NCBI RefSeq assembly: GCF_900112605.1
Contig: NZ_FOMJ01000001.1
Location: 582,577-646,576 of the forward strand
DNA: 64,000 bases
DNA from: Thiohalospira halophila DSM 15071
Lineage (GTDB): Bacteria; Pseudomonadota; Gammaproteobacteria; Thiohalospirales; Thiohalospiraceae
Direction: 5' to 3'
How positions within the stretch are numbered: the first letter of the stretch is position 1; every line of letters starts with the position of its first letter. The notes below the pieces were generated by a model, which saw only the letters and a list, made by a program, of their open reading frames with translations, made no database searches and was not told where the DNA came from. Positions 34,882 through 45,262 of the stretch are shown in pieces. The translations under genes and the position numbers were made by a program.

Positions 34882-35631
34882 TCACTCCTCGTAATGCTGG
34901 CCGGCCGCCGGAACGGCGGCCCCCGTGGCGCGTCGCGGTCGCCACCGCGGTCGCACCGGCGTCATGGAGAAGACCCGCTTGCGCGCTACCAGCAGATGGA
35001 CCGCGCCCCCGGGCAGCGACCAGCGCTCGGCCAGCCCTTCCAGCGGCGCCAGGCGCTCCTGAAGACGCTGGCTGGGCAGGGGCGGCCGGAACATCAGGCT
35101 CCGCTGGAGGACCAGGTCGAACCCCAGCAGGGCCAGCCAGTCCCGCAGGCGGCGGCCGCTGTAGAAGCGCCCGCCCCACGGAGCCCGCCCTCGCCTCCCC
35201 GGCCGCGCCAGCTGCCAGGGGCTGCGGCTGTTGAAGGCGAGCAGGACCAGGTGGCCCTCCGGCATCAGGACCCGCTCCACCTCGCGCAGGACCGCGTGGG
35301 GTTCGGCGGCGAACTCCAGGACATGCTCCAGCAGCACCACGTCCACCGTCCGCGACGCCACCGGCAGGGCATCGGCCTCGGCGCACAGGGAGGGCACCGC
35401 CGGCCCGGGGTCCGTGCCCGGCGCCGGCGTCATGCGAAAGGGGTGGAGGACCCGGCTGGCGGCGGCGAGATCCCCCCGCTCCGTCCCCCCGACCTCCAGC
35501 AGGTAGTAGCCGAAGAGATCGGGCAGTACGGCATCCAGCCACGCCTTTTCGCGCGCCGCCAGCGCCCGGCCGGTGGGCTGGCGGAACCAGGCCGCCAGTT
35601 GGCGGTAGCGCTCCGAGGGCGTCATCTCCAT
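34882..35631 (-). CDS. class I SAM-dependent methyltransferase (YafS-like)
   Basis: A 249-residue methyltransferase. Motif I is degenerate ([14 protein letters not shown]), followed by the acidic end [25 protein letters not shown] and the late [25 protein letters not shown], typical of methyltransferase domain 11. The target is unknown. It lies between gloB (divergent) and rnhA as in E. coli (yafS) and Pseudomonas. A basic, disordered C-terminal tail (about 30 residues from RVFSMTP) is present. Confidence 0.86.
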   Translation of the reverse strand: MEMTPSERYRQLAAWFRQPTGRALAAREKAWLDAVLPDLFGYYLLEVGGTERGDLAAASRVLHPFRMTPAPGTDPGPAVPSLCAEADALPVASRTVDVVLLEHVLEFAAEPHAVLREVERVLMPEGHLVLLAFNSRSPWQLARPGRRGRAPWGGRFYSGRRLRDWLALLGFDLVLQRSLMFRPPLPSQRLQERLAPLEGLAERWSLPGGAVHLLVARKRVFSMTPVRPRWRPRRATGAAVPAAGQHYEE

Positions 35632-35702
35632 GGGTCGATGATACGCACCGCCGGCCGGGGTCGCCAGGCACCGGTTTGACCGCCCACCCGGCCGGTGGAA
35701 TC

Positions 35703-36485
35703 ATGCGCTCCATGATCCGAATCGACACCATTCCCGCCTTCAAGGACAACTACATCTGGGGCCTGGTGGATACCGCCACCAGCCGCGCTACCGTGGTCGA
35801 CCCCGGGGATGCAGTGCCGGTGCGCGCCTGGCTGGCCGACCAGGGGCTGACCCTGGACGCCATCCTCATCACCCACCACCACGGCGACCATGTGGGTGGG
35901 GTCCGCGACCTCCTCGCCGACCGAGACATCCCCGTCCACGGCCCGGCCCACGGCCGGATCCCCGGCCGCACCCACCCGGTGGCGGACGGCGACCGGGTAA
36001 CGGTAGCCGGGCTACCGGCGCCGCTGGAGGTCCGTGAGGTCCCGGGCCACACCCTGGACCACATCGCCTACACCGACGGCGAACGCCTCTTCTGCGGGGA
36101 CGTCCTCTTCACCGGGGGTTGCGGTGCGGTCTTTGAGGGGACCAATGACCAGATGTTCGCCTCCCTGGAGCGCTTCAACGACCTCCCCGACGCCTGCGAG
36201 GTCTACTGCGCCCACGAATACACCCTGGAGAACCTCGACTTCGCCCGCCGGGTGGAGCCGGAGAACGCCGCGCTGGCCCGGCGACTGGAGACGGCCCGCG
36301 CCGCCCGGGAGCGGGGCGAACCCACGGTCCCCGGCACCCTGGGAGAGGAGCGGGCAACCAACCCCTTCCTCCGCTGCCGGGAGCCGTCGGTCATCGCCGC
36401 CGCCAACCGCTGGGCCAATCGCGACCTCACGGATGCCGCGGCCGTCTTCGGCATCGTGCGGGCCTGGAAGGACAGCCTGGATTAG
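35703..36485 (+). CDS. gloB: hydroxyacylglutathione hydrolase (glyoxalase II)
   Basis: A 260-residue MBL-fold enzyme that releases D-lactate and glutathione from S-lactoylglutathione, the second step of methylglyoxal detoxification. It has [14 protein letters not shown] at the start, the metal motif [22 protein letters not shown] and [13 protein letters not shown], with [11 protein letters not shown] for substrate binding. I start at ATG 35703 because GGTGGA lies just ahead; ATG 35712 ([10 protein letters not shown]) fits family length equally well. It is divergent from the methyltransferase with 71 bases between them. Confidence 0.95.
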   Translation: MRSMIRIDTIPAFKDNYIWGLVDTATSRATVVDPGDAVPVRAWLADQGLTLDAILITHHHGDHVGGVRDLLADRDIPVHGPAHGRIPGRTHPVADGDRVTVAGLPAPLEVREVPGHTLDHIAYTDGERLFCGDVLFTGGCGAVFEGTNDQMFASLERFNDLPDACEVYCAHEYTLENLDFARRVEPENAALARRLETARAARERGEPTVPGTLGEERATNPFLRCREPSVIAAANRWANRDLTDAAAVFGIVRAWKDSLD

Positions 36486-36554
36486 CCCCGATCCGCTGCA
36501 CACGGGGCCCTGTGCGTTGACCGGCCCCGCCGCCCTCTCTAATATGCCGGGCCC

Positions 36555-38138
36555 ATGACAAGGTTTCACGCGCATTCCTACTGGCTCTTGGCCCTGCTGG
36601 CCCTACTGCTCACCGGCTGTGCCGGTATGGAGCCAGAGCGCGCAGAACTGTCCCCGCTGCCCGCAGCAGGGGATGTCCCGGACGTGGCGGAGGTCGAGCC
36701 GTCGCCCGACCGGGACATCTGGGACCGCGTCCGTAAAGGCCTGGCCTTCTCCGATGTCGATCACCCCGCCATCGAGCCCTACCGGGAGTGGTACGCACGG
36801 AACCCCGCCTACGTGCAGCGAGTCGGTGAGCGGGCCGGCCGTTACCTCCATTACGTCCTGGAACATACCGCCCTTCAGGACCAGCCTGCCGAACTGGCCC
36901 TGCTGCCGATCATCGAGTCGGCCTATCACCCCTTCGCCTATTCCCATGGCCGCGCCTCGGGGCTGTGGCAGTTCATCCCCGGTACGGCCCGCCTCTACGG
37001 CATCGAGCAGAACTGGTGGTACGACGGCCGTCGGGACATCCATGCGGCAACGGATGCGGCGGGCCGCTACCTCGATGACCTCCACGGCCAGTTCGACGAC
37101 TGGCTCCTGGCGCTGGCCGCCTACAATGCCGGCCCGGGCAATGTCCGCCGTGCCCTGGCGGCCGCCCGGCGCGCCGGCGAACCGGAGACCTACTGGGGGG
37201 CTCGCCCGTGGCTGCCCAAGGAGACACGGGGCTACGTCCCCAAGCTCCTGGCCATCGCCGACGTGGTCCGCAAGCCCGGGGCGCTGGGCCTCGAACTCCC
37301 GACCATCCCCGACGAGCCGCAGCTGGCCCGCGTCACCGTCGACGGCCAGATCGACCTGGCCCTGGCCGCCGACCTGGCCGATCTCAGCGTGGACGAACTC
37401 TACCGGCTCAACCCCGGCTTCAACCGCTGGGCCACCAGCCCCGACGGCCCCCACCACCTGCTCCTGCCGGTGGACCGGGTGGCCCCCTTCCACACCGCGC
37501 TGGCCGCACTCCCGGACTCGGCCCGCACCGGCTGGGAGCGCCACCGCATCGAATCCGGGGAGAGCCTGCGCTCCATCGCCCGCTCCTACGGCACCACGGT
37601 GGACCGGATCAGGGCGGTCAACAACGTCCGCGGCTCCACCATCCGCGCCGGCGACCACCTCATGATCCCCGTCGCCATCCATGACGACGAGGCCTACACC
37701 CTGACGGAGGAGGCGCGCACCCGCGCCATCCAGAACCGGACCCGGGAGGGCCGCAAGGTCACCATCCGGGTCCAGCGGGGGGACAGCTTCTGGACCATCG
37801 CCCAGCGCCACGACGTCGGCGTGCGCGAACTGGCCAGCTGGAATGCCATGGCGCCGGGAGACCCGCTGCGCGCGGGGCAGCGGCTGGTGGTCTGGTCGCG
37901 CAACGCCGATGCCGCGGCGGCCCCGCGGGACTTCCGCGCGCCCCACAGCCACAACACCCAGCGTCAGCTCGGCTATACCGTCCGCCGGGGCGACAACCTC
38001 GCCCGGATCTCCCAGCGCTTCAATGTCTCCGTGGAGCAGCTCCGCCAGTGGAACAACATCAGCCGGGGGGAATATCTCCAGCCCGGGCAGGTGCTGACCC
38101 TCTACGTGGACGTTACCGAGCAGTCGAACAACTCCTGA
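36555..38138 (+). CDS. mltD: membrane-bound lytic murein transglycosylase D
   Basis: A 527-residue lipoprotein that cleaves peptidoglycan glycan strands. The signal peptide ends at LLLTGC (about residue 22). The SLT domain (about 105-240) has the catalytic glutamate in LPIIESAYHPFAYSHGRASGLWQFIPGTAR and AAYNAGPGNVRRAL. Three LysM peptidoglycan-binding modules follow at about 335-378, 405-448 and 472-516 (IESGESLRSIARSYGT, VQRGDSFWTIAQRH, VRRGDNLARISQRF). It lies between gloB and the ABC transporter, with three bases between its stop and the convergent ATPase gene stop. Confidence 0.95.
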   Translation: MTRFHAHSYWLLALLALLLTGCAGMEPERAELSPLPAAGDVPDVAEVEPSPDRDIWDRVRKGLAFSDVDHPAIEPYREWYARNPAYVQRVGERAGRYLHYVLEHTALQDQPAELALLPIIESAYHPFAYSHGRASGLWQFIPGTARLYGIEQNWWYDGRRDIHAATDAAGRYLDDLHGQFDDWLLALAAYNAGPGNVRRALAAARRAGEPETYWGARPWLPKETRGYVPKLLAIADVVRKPGALGLELPTIPDEPQLARVTVDGQIDLALAADLADLSVDELYRLNPGFNRWATSPDGPHHLLLPVDRVAPFHTALAALPDSARTGWERHRIESGESLRSIARSYGTTVDRIRAVNNVRGSTIRAGDHLMIPVAIHDDEAYTLTEEARTRAIQNRTREGRKVTIRVQRGDSFWTIAQRHDVGVRELASWNAMAPGDPLRAGQRLVVWSRNADAAAAPRDFRAPHSHNTQRQLGYTVRRGDNLARISQRFNVSVEQLRQWNNISRGEYLQPGQVLTLYVDVTEQSNNS

Positions 38139-38141
38139 CGA

Positions 38142-39767
38142 CTACTCGGACTCCCTGCCGTCCCCCATGCGGGGAACCGCCGCTACCAGCCGTTGCGTGT
38201 AGGTCTCCCGGGGTGAGTGCAGAACCTGATCGGTGGTCCCGTACTCCACGATCCGACCCGCCTCCATCACCGCCACCTCGTCGGCGAGATAGCCGACAAC
38301 CCCCAGGTCGTGGGTGATGAAGAGCAGCGAGAGCCCCTCCTCCGCCCGCAGGCGCAACAGCAGATCCAGGATCCCCGCCTGCACCGAGACATCCAGGGCG
38401 GAGGTGATCTCGTCACAGACCAGGAAGCGCGGCTCCAGCGCCAGGGCCCGGGCGATTCCCAGGCGCTGACGCTGACCGCCGGAGAAGGCGTGGGCGTACC
38501 GATCCAGGCTGTCTGCCGGCAGGTCCACCAGCTCCAGCAGCCGGCGCGCCCGGTCCAGCCGGTCGGCCACGTCACGCCCCAGGCCGTGGACCGCCATGGG
38601 CTCGGTGAGCATGGTCGCCACCGACAGGCGCGGATTCAGCGCCGAATAGGGGTCCTGGAAGACCGCCTGGAGATGGCGACGACGCCGGCGAAGCTCCGTT
38701 CCGTCCAGCCGCGCCAGGTCTTCACCCTCCCACCAGACGGAGCCCGCCGTGGGCCGCTCCAGGCGGAGGATGGCGCGGGCCACGGTGGACTTGCCGGAGC
38801 CCGACTCCCCCACCAGGGCGGTAATCCCCCCGCGGCGTACCGTCAGGTCCACCCCGTCCACGGCACGGACGTGGCCCACCGTCCGACGCAGGACCCCGCG
38901 CCGGACCGGGAAGTGGACGGCGAGATCCCGCACCTTCAGCGCGACCTCGGAGCCGGGACCCGGCCCTTCCGGCCGCGGCCGGCGCTCCGGCAGGGCATCC
39001 AGAAGGGCCCGGGTGTAGGCGTGCTGCGGTCGCTGCAGGAGCTCGGCCCGCGCCCCGCTCTCCACCACCTGCCCGCGGCGCATCACCGCCACCCGATCCG
39101 CGATGGCGGCCACCACGCCGAAGTCGTGGGTAATGAAGAGCAGCCCCATCCCGGTCCGTGCCTGCAGGTCGCGCAGCAACTCCAGGATCTCGGCCTGGAC
39201 GGTGACATCCAGGGCCGTGGTGGGCTCATCGGCGATGAGCAGGTCCGGCTCCGCCACCAGCGCCATGGCGATCATCACCCGCTGGCGCTGGCCGCCGGAG
39301 AGGCGGTGGGGATACTCGTCGTAGCGCTGCTGCGGCTCGGGCAGCCGTACCTGCGCGAAGACCGCCTCCACCCGGACACGGCCCTCGGCGGCGGTGAGCG
39401 CCGGCTGGTGGATGGTCAGCACCTCCCGGACCTGCTCGCCCACGGTCATCACCGGGTTCAGGGAGGTCATGGGCTCCTGGAAGATCATGGCCATGCGCCG
39501 GCCGCGCAGCCGGCGATGGGCCTCGGCGGCCAGGCCTGCCAGTTCACTGGTCCCGCCGCCGTGCTCCAGGGTCAGGGCCCCGGCGGACATCCGCGCCCGC
39601 CCGGGAAGAAGCCCCATGAGCGCGAGCGCGGTCACCGACTTCCCGGAGCCCGACTCCCCCACCAGGCAGAGGGTCTCGCCGCCGGCGAGCTCCAGGTCGA
39701 CGCCGGCCACCGCCGGTTCCTCGGCGTTGGGGAAGGTCACCCGCAGGTTGGAGACGGTCAGCCGCAT
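38142..39767 (-). CDS. ABC transporter ATP-binding protein, two fused NBDs (peptide type)
   Basis: A 541-residue protein with two complete nucleotide-binding domains, as in YejF and NppD. Domain 1 has [31 protein letters not shown] and [12 protein letters not shown]. Domain 2 has [29 protein letters not shown] and [12 protein letters not shown]. It energises the peptide-type importer encoded upstream. Its ATG at 39767 directly follows the permease stop. Gene position next to fabI and mltD matches the nppABCD locus of Pseudomonas, which takes up peptides and peptidyl nucleosides; the same substrate here is inference. Confidence 0.93.
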   Translation of the reverse strand: MRLTVSNLRVTFPNAEEPAVAGVDLELAGGETLCLVGESGSGKSVTALALMGLLPGRARMSAGALTLEHGGGTSELAGLAAEAHRRLRGRRMAMIFQEPMTSLNPVMTVGEQVREVLTIHQPALTAAEGRVRVEAVFAQVRLPEPQQRYDEYPHRLSGGQRQRVMIAMALVAEPDLLIADEPTTALDVTVQAEILELLRDLQARTGMGLLFITHDFGVVAAIADRVAVMRRGQVVESGARAELLQRPQHAYTRALLDALPERRPRPEGPGPGSEVALKVRDLAVHFPVRRGVLRRTVGHVRAVDGVDLTVRRGGITALVGESGSGKSTVARAILRLERPTAGSVWWEGEDLARLDGTELRRRRRHLQAVFQDPYSALNPRLSVATMLTEPMAVHGLGRDVADRLDRARRLLELVDLPADSLDRYAHAFSGGQRQRLGIARALALEPRFLVCDEITSALDVSVQAGILDLLLRLRAEEGLSLLFITHDLGVVGYLADEVAVMEAGRIVEYGTTDQVLHSPRETYTQRLVAAVPRMGDGRESE

Positions 39768-40943
39768 TCAGCTCGCCTCGCTGTCCATGGCGTCACGCAG
39801 CGCCTCGCCCAGGAGGTTGTAGGCGAAGACGGTGCAGAAGATGGCCCCGCCCGGGAAGAGCGCCATCCACCAGTTGAAGGTCGACGACTGCACCGCCTGG
39901 TCCAGCATCCGGCCCCAGGTGGGGGTATCCACCGGCCCCAGCCCCAGGAAGCTCAGGGTCGCCTCCGCCAGGATGGCCGAGGCCACGCCGAAGCTCGCCG
40001 TAACCAGCACCGGCGCCATGCCGTTGGGGAGCATGTGGCGGAAGAGGATGGAGCGCAGGGGCAGCCCCATGACCACCGCCGCCTGGACGTACTCCTGCTG
40101 GCGCAGCTTGAGGAACTCGGCCCGCACGTAGCGGGCGTAGACCGACCAGCTGGTGAGCCCGATGATGACCATCATCAGGTAGAGGTCGCGGCCGAAGAAG
40201 GCGACGAAGATGAGCAGCAGGAAGAGGGTCGGGATTGCCTCCACCACCTCCACCACCCGCATGCCGAGGATATCCACCACGCCGGAGAAGTAGCCCATGA
40301 AACCGCCGATGACCACGCCGATGACCAGGGCGATGCCGGTGGCCACCAGCCCGATCCCCAGCGCCACCCGGGTAGCGTGGATCATCCCCGAGAGGAGATC
40401 GGAGCCGCCGGCCTCGGTCCCCATCCAGTGGATCCGTTCCGGCGCCGCCTCCAGCGGTGCCTCCAGGCCGGTGTGGCCGTAGTCGCGGAGGTAGTCGCCC
40501 GGACTCCAGGGGACCGGCGCCCAGACCACCCAGTCCCACTGCCCGGCCGTCGCGGCCTGGCGCGGCTGCTCGTGGGCGACCAGGCGGGGCGGTTCCAGCA
40601 GGGTATGGCTGGCCACGAGGGCCACCGCAAAGAGGCTGGCGGCGGCCACCATTGCCACCCGGGGGCGACAGGCGAGGCGCCACCCCACCAGCACGGCGAG
40701 GAAGACCCCGAGCAGCGCCCCGTCCTCGGGGGCGAGATGGTCCAGCACCGGGCTGGCGAGGCCGCCCTCCCCGGCTACCAGCAGGGGGTGGCTGGTGGCC
40801 AGGAAGGGGGCGAAGACGGCCAGCAGCGCCACCACGGCAATCCAGGCCAGACCCAGGCGCGCCCCCCGACGGGCGAGAACGGCGCGGGCGATGGCCCGGG
40901 CCGGCGTCACGCGCTCTCCCTCGTGCCACGCTCCTTCAGTCAT
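39768..40943 (-). CDS. ABC transporter permease (DppC/YejE-like) with extra N-terminal helices
   Basis: A 391-residue inner-membrane permease. The C-terminal half (from about residue 190) is a standard DppC/OppC core, with [24 protein letters not shown] and the EAA loop [21 protein letters not shown]. Before it lies an insert of roughly 130 residues holding two added hydrophobic segments ([15 protein letters not shown] and [17 protein letters not shown]), which makes it about 90 residues longer than usual. The start overlaps the end of the other permease gene by 8 bases; a GTG eleven codons in is an alternative start. Confidence 0.9.
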   Translation of the reverse strand: MTEGAWHEGERVTPARAIARAVLARRGARLGLAWIAVVALLAVFAPFLATSHPLLVAGEGGLASPVLDHLAPEDGALLGVFLAVLVGWRLACRPRVAMVAAASLFAVALVASHTLLEPPRLVAHEQPRQAATAGQWDWVVWAPVPWSPGDYLRDYGHTGLEAPLEAAPERIHWMGTEAGGSDLLSGMIHATRVALGIGLVATGIALVIGVVIGGFMGYFSGVVDILGMRVVEVVEAIPTLFLLLIFVAFFGRDLYLMMVIIGLTSWSVYARYVRAEFLKLRQQEYVQAAVVMGLPLRSILFRHMLPNGMAPVLVTASFGVASAILAEATLSFLGLGPVDTPTWGRMLDQAVQSSTFNWWMALFPGGAIFCTVFAYNLLGEALRDAMDSEAS

Positions 40944-42312
40944 AGCTCACCCGGGGGTCCACCACGGCGTAGAGGAGATCCGCCAGCAGGTAGCCGGCCA
41001 GGGTCAGCAGGCCGCTGATGAGGGTGATGGAGAGGACCAGCTCCCGGTCCCGGCCGGTGACCGCCTCCACGGCCAGCTTGCCCATGCCCTCGATGGAGAA
41101 GATGCTCTCCACGATGACCGAGCCGGAGAGCAGGGCCGGCAGCAGGGTGGCCGCCACCGTTACCAGCGGCAGCAGGCTGTTGCGAAAGACGTGCCGCCAC
41201 AGGACATCCGACTCCGGCAGCCCCTTGGCCCGGGCGGTGCGGGCGTAGTCGCTGTGGAGGTTCTCCAGCACCGAGGAGCGGGTGAGCTTGGCCAGGAAGG
41301 CGATACCGCCGTAGCTCAGGGTGAGCACCGGGAGCACCAGGTGCCACGCCCGGTCCAGCAGGTAACCGCGCACGAAGGCGTCCTCCATGAAGGCCGAGGC
41401 CACCAGCAGCCCCGCCAGGAGCCCGGCCCCGCCCAGGGCCACGCCCCGCAGCGCCGGCACCGAGGCGCTGGCCGCCCCGCCCAGCAGCGCTGCCAGGGCC
41501 ACCGCCAGGCCGGCCATCGAGGGCCAACCCCCATCGGGCAGCGCCGCCGCCCAGGCACTCCCGAGGATCAGGCCGGCGGCGGTGCCGAGACCGGTCCGCC
41601 AGGCCCGGTCCAGGCGGGCTGCCCAAAGGCCGGCGAGCACCCCCAGCCCGGCGCCGGCCAGCGCCCGGAGGGCATCCAGGAGGGTGCCCCAGTGGGGCAG
41701 AAAGGTCATGGCCGCGCCCTCCCGGGAGAGGGTGCCGGCAGTGGGGAACCACTGCCAGTACTGGTCGCTGGCGAAGAAGCCGATGAAGAGGACCCCGGCC
41801 AGCATGGTGGGGACCGACCACAACGCCAGCAGGGCCAGGCCGGAACCGGTGTCGAAGGCACTCCCCCGCTCCCGGGCCGCCTGCAGTCCGATGGTCACCG
41901 CCACCAGGTAGACCAGCGGGATGGAGAGTGCATTGAGCAGCAGCGTGATGGGGAGCCGCTCGGCGATGAGGTCGGCCACCGGCCGGCCGTAGCGGAAGCT
42001 GTCCCCCAGGTCCATGCCCTTGGTCCAGGAGAAGGCGCCCAGGCCGCCGTCAGCGGTGATGGTAAAACCCACCGGCGAGATGCTGTTGAGCCAGCGCAGG
42101 TACTGCACCGGCGCCGGGTCATCCAGGCCGTAGCGCCGGTTGTAGTAGGCCTCCAGCGCCTTGCGCGCCTCCGGATCGAGATTCTGGCCCGCGGTCAGGG
42201 TCTCCGGCGAGACGCCGCCGGGGGCAGCGACCATGATGCCGAAGACCACCACGGTGATGCCGAAGAGCGTCGGGACCATGAGCAGGAGCCGGCGCAGGAT
42301 GTAGGCGTGCAT
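40936..42312 (-). CDS. ABC transporter permease (DppB/YejB-like) with large insertion
   Basis: A 458-residue permease; typical DppB-type proteins are about 310-360. It begins with the family start [24 protein letters not shown] and ends with a normal core, including the EAA loop [23 protein letters not shown]. Between about residues 200 and 320 is an alanine- and glycine-rich insert with three or four hydrophobic stretches (for example [16 protein letters not shown] and [16 protein letters not shown]). The neighbouring permease carries a comparable insert. ATG 42312 lies nine bases after the substrate-binding-protein gene. Confidence 0.9.
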   Translation of the reverse strand: MHAYILRRLLLMVPTLFGITVVVFGIMVAAPGGVSPETLTAGQNLDPEARKALEAYYNRRYGLDDPAPVQYLRWLNSISPVGFTITADGGLGAFSWTKGMDLGDSFRYGRPVADLIAERLPITLLLNALSIPLVYLVAVTIGLQAARERGSAFDTGSGLALLALWSVPTMLAGVLFIGFFASDQYWQWFPTAGTLSREGAAMTFLPHWGTLLDALRALAGAGLGVLAGLWAARLDRAWRTGLGTAAGLILGSAWAAALPDGGWPSMAGLAVALAALLGGAASASVPALRGVALGGAGLLAGLLVASAFMEDAFVRGYLLDRAWHLVLPVLTLSYGGIAFLAKLTRSSVLENLHSDYARTARAKGLPESDVLWRHVFRNSLLPLVTVAATLLPALLSGSVIVESIFSIEGMGKLAVEAVTGRDRELVLSITLISGLLTLAGYLLADLLYAVVDPRVSYD

Positions 42313-42321
42313 CCCGGCTCC

Positions 42322-44148
42322 TCAGTAGCGCTGCGCGGCCGCCGGGACGTACCACTCCACCGGGACGGCATCCGCGTTGAGGCCCAGGCGGGTCTGCTGC
42401 ACGTTGCGGAAGCGATCATCCATCAACAGCAGGGTCTCCCGGCGGAACAGGAAGGTATAGGGCTGGTCCTCGAAGAGGTGGCGCTCGGCCCGATGCCAGA
42501 GCGCCATGCGCGACCCCTCCTCCACGGTGGCCCGGGCCTGCTCGATGACCGCATCCAGCTCCGGATTGGAGTAGCCGACGTAGTTGTCCCCCTCCCCGAT
42601 CTGGGAGGAGTGGAACATCTGGTAGATGTCGATCTCGATGTCGCTGGTCCAGCCCAGGGTGATGGCATCGTAATCGCCCTGGTCGATGGCCTCCAGCATC
42701 ACCGACCACTCGGTGGGCCTGGGCACCATCTCCACCCCGGCCCGGGCCCAGGCGTCGCGCAGGTACTCCACCACTCGCTGGGTATCCGTGCTCGCCTGGA
42801 CGTAGGTGAGTTCAAAGGAGAAGTCGTTCCCCGCCTCGTCCTCCAGCACGCCGTCGCCGTTGCGATCTTCCCAGCCGGCCTCGGCCAGCAGCGCCCGGGC
42901 CCGCTCGGGGTCGTGGCCGCGCGGTTCGATGCCGTCGTCATGCTGGGGGCTGCGCGGATTGAAGGGGCTCACCGCCACCTCGGCATGGCCGGCCAGGACC
43001 TCCTGGATGAGCGCCTCGCGGTCGGTGAGAAAGGTCATGGCCCTTCGGACCCGCGGGTCATGGAAGGGGGTCTCGGCCCCTTCCCGCTGGTTCCAGGCGA
43101 TGTAGGAGTAGCCCCCGGTGGGGCTCATGTAGGCCCGGCTCTCGCTGCGCTCCATGAGCGCCGGATCTTCAAGGAGATCCTCGAACTCCCGGGGACGGGC
43201 CTGGTAGAGGTCGATATCGCCGTTGCGGTAGGTCGTCAGCCGCGCCGAATCATTCTCGATGACCTCCCAGACCAGCCGGCGGAAGGACGGCTCCACCGGC
43301 CCCCAGTAGCGGGGATTGCGTTCCAGCTCCACGCGGCCGCTGTCCGGGGTCCACTCCCCTGCCGCCGGGAAGCGGTAGGGACCGGAGCCGAAGAGCCGGC
43401 TGCGGGAGTTGTTGAAGGCCTCGGGATCCTCCCGGAAACGCCCGTAGTAGTGCTCGGCCAGCACCGGCAGCCCGCCGGCCAGGGAGAGGGCCTTGAAGTA
43501 GGGCTCGGCGAAGCGGAAGACCACGGTGTGCTCGTCCACCGCCTCCACCTCCTGAACCCGCCGGTAGTAGGCGCGCTGACGGGGGGCGGCGATGTCCTCG
43601 TCCATGATGAAGTCGTAGCTGAAGGCGACATCCTCGGCGGTGAGCGGCTCGCCATCGGAGAAGCGCAGACCGCGACGGAGCTCGAAGGTGATGGTCAGGC
43701 CGTCCTCGGCCACCTCCCAGTCGCGGGCGAGCAGCCCCTGCCACTCCAGGGTCTCGGGGTGGCGAACCAGCAGCGACTCCAGGACGTAATTCTGGATCTC
43801 GCTGGCGTAGGCATCCGTGGAAACCAGGGGCGTCAGGGTATCCAGGCCCTGCCCCAGGGCATGAACCCGCCAGTCACCGGGGGCGAAATCGGGCTCCTGG
43901 CTGGCCTCGTGGGCGCGCTGGAAGGCCGGCGGCACGGTGGGCCGCTCCTGGCCCTCGGCGGCCCCGGTGGCCGCGGGTCGGCGCGCCAGCTCCCGGCGCA
44001 GATCGCCGATGCGGTCCCGCTGCTCCTCCACGGCCTCGCGGATCTCGGCGAGCTCCCGCCACTGCCGGTCCACCTGGAACATGGCCAGGAGGATCAGCAG
44101 CGCCGTCAGGCCGAAACCGGCAACAGTGATGAGCGTGAGTCGATTCAA
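42322..44148 (-). CDS. membrane-anchored peptide-type solute-binding protein (SBP family 5)
   Basis: A 608-residue solute-binding protein, first gene of the ABC operon. The N-terminus ([20 protein letters not shown]) is an uncleaved-looking membrane anchor without a lipobox. Residues about 28-58 ([20 protein letters not shown]) form a predicted coiled coil. The family 5 fold follows, with [52 protein letters not shown] and an EF-hand-like [11 protein letters not shown]. It probably binds peptides for import. The start is a TTG at 44148, with GGGAGG four bases ahead. A tethered binding protein with coiled coil is unlike the usual free or lipid-linked forms. Confidence 0.88.
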   Translation of the reverse strand: MNRLTLITVAGFGLTALLILLAMFQVDRQWRELAEIREAVEEQRDRIGDLRRELARRPAATGAAEGQERPTVPPAFQRAHEASQEPDFAPGDWRVHALGQGLDTLTPLVSTDAYASEIQNYVLESLLVRHPETLEWQGLLARDWEVAEDGLTITFELRRGLRFSDGEPLTAEDVAFSYDFIMDEDIAAPRQRAYYRRVQEVEAVDEHTVVFRFAEPYFKALSLAGGLPVLAEHYYGRFREDPEAFNNSRSRLFGSGPYRFPAAGEWTPDSGRVELERNPRYWGPVEPSFRRLVWEVIENDSARLTTYRNGDIDLYQARPREFEDLLEDPALMERSESRAYMSPTGGYSYIAWNQREGAETPFHDPRVRRAMTFLTDREALIQEVLAGHAEVAVSPFNPRSPQHDDGIEPRGHDPERARALLAEAGWEDRNGDGVLEDEAGNDFSFELTYVQASTDTQRVVEYLRDAWARAGVEMVPRPTEWSVMLEAIDQGDYDAITLGWTSDIEIDIYQMFHSSQIGEGDNYVGYSNPELDAVIEQARATVEEGSRMALWHRAERHLFEDQPYTFLFRRETLLLMDDRFRNVQQTRLGLNADAVPVEWYVPAAAQRY

Positions 44149-44472
44149 GGGGCCTCCCGTTCAGCCGCCCTCACTATACGAACTCAGACCGCCGCATGCA
44201 CCACCCGGGGGACTTTCTACAGTGCAGCCGCCTACCTCCCCGAAAAGGCCTGGCGGTCGGTGCAAGTCCCGGATACCAGGTCGTCGGCAGCAGGGATGCT
44301 GCCGTCGAGCCGACAGGGACGTCTTCACGGCGTACCTGGTCTCCGGGACTTGTGCCGACCGCCCCCGGAGCAGACGACCATCCGGAGCGGCGTTGCTTCC
44401 GGTCACCAAAGGCCTTACCGTAGCGCCCTGATCACACACCAATCTCACCGTCCCGTTGCGAGGAGGACACGC
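44149..44472. other. 324-base divergent intergenic region holding repeat copy B and the fabI leader
   Basis: The region contains structured repeat copy B (44252-44363). On the fabI side TTGCTT (about 44394-44399) and TACCGT (about 44417-44422) are 17 bases apart and could be a weak promoter, and GAGGAGGAC precedes the fabI ATG. On the other side I see no clear promoter for the transporter operon. No gene is evident. Confidence 0.6.
44252..44363. repeat. structured intergenic repeat, copy B (reverse orientation)
   Basis: The same 112-base element as copy A, inverted. Arms 44252-44281 and 44334-44363 pair; the 52-base centre differs from copy A at one base only. In the arms, where copy A has CGAG/CTCG, this copy has CAAG/CTTG, and a C-G pair of copy A is an A-T pair here, so base-pairing is kept. 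It lies between divergent genes, so it cannot simply be a terminator for both. Confidence 0.85.
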
Positions 44473-45261
44473 ATGGGTTTTCTCAGCGGCAAGCGCGCGC
44501 TCATTGTCGGCCTGGCCAGTAATCGTTCCATCGCCTGGGGTATCGCCCAGGCGATGCACCGCGAGGGCGCCGAACTCGCCTTCACCTACCAGAACGACAA
44601 GCTCCAGTCCCGGGTCGAGGACCTGGCCGGCCAGGTCGATTCCGAGATCACCATGCCCATGGATGTCTCCTCGGACGAGGAGATCGAGGCGGCCTTCAAG
44701 CAGCTGGACAACTACTGGGACGGCCTGGACATCATCGTCCACGCCGTCGCCTTCGCCCCCAAGAGCGAGCTGGAGGGCAACTACCTGGACGCGGTGACCC
44801 GTGAGGGTTTCCGCACCGCCCACGAGATCAGCTCCTACAGCTTCGCCGCCCTGGCCAAGGCGGCCCGGCCCATGATGGAGGGTCGCAACGGCAGCCTCAT
44901 CACCCTGAGCTATCTCGGCGCCGAGCGGGCCATGCCCAACTACAACGTCATGGGGCTGGCCAAGGCGAGCCTGGAGGCGAACGTCCGCTACATGGCCGAC
45001 TCCCTGGGTCCCGACGGCATCCGGGTCAACGCCGTCTCCGCCGGCCCCATCCGGACCCTGGCGGCCGCCGGAATCAGCGACTTCAAGCGCATGCTTGAAG
45101 AGGTGGAGGCCAATGCCCCCCTGCGGAAGAACGTCACCATCGACGAGGTGGGCAACACCGCCGCCTTCCTGGGCTCCGACCTCGCCTCCGGGATGACCGG
45201 CCAGGTCCTCTACGTGGACAGCGGCTTCTCCATCCTCGGCATGAACGGCTACTACAGCTGA
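44473..45261 (+). CDS. fabI: enoyl-[acyl-carrier-protein] reductase (NADH)
   Basis: A 262-residue reductase for the last step of each fatty-acid elongation cycle. It has the FabI-type start [36 protein letters not shown], the catalytic [24 protein letters not shown] (two tyrosines and the lysine) and [13 protein letters not shown], then [21 protein letters not shown] 44473 follows GAGGAGGAC. In Pseudomonas fabI also lies between ppiD and the npp transporter. Its stop is one base from the convergent symporter stop. Confidence 0.97.
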   Translation: MGFLSGKRALIVGLASNRSIAWGIAQAMHREGAELAFTYQNDKLQSRVEDLAGQVDSEITMPMDVSSDEEIEAAFKQLDNYWDGLDIIVHAVAFAPKSELEGNYLDAVTREGFRTAHEISSYSFAALAKAARPMMEGRNGSLITLSYLGAERAMPNYNVMGLAKASLEANVRYMADSLGPDGIRVNAVSAGPIRTLAAAGISDFKRMLEEVEANAPLRKNVTIDEVGNTAAFLGSDLASGMTGQVLYVDSGFSILGMNGYYS

Positions 45262-45262
45262 T

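Noticed and set aside
40795-45261. A 1488-codon plus-strand open frame that runs over the ABC transporter genes and ends in fabI
   Set aside because: Only the last 263 codons are the fabI gene. The rest is antisense to four well-supported genes and has the low-complexity composition of a GC-rich shadow frame.
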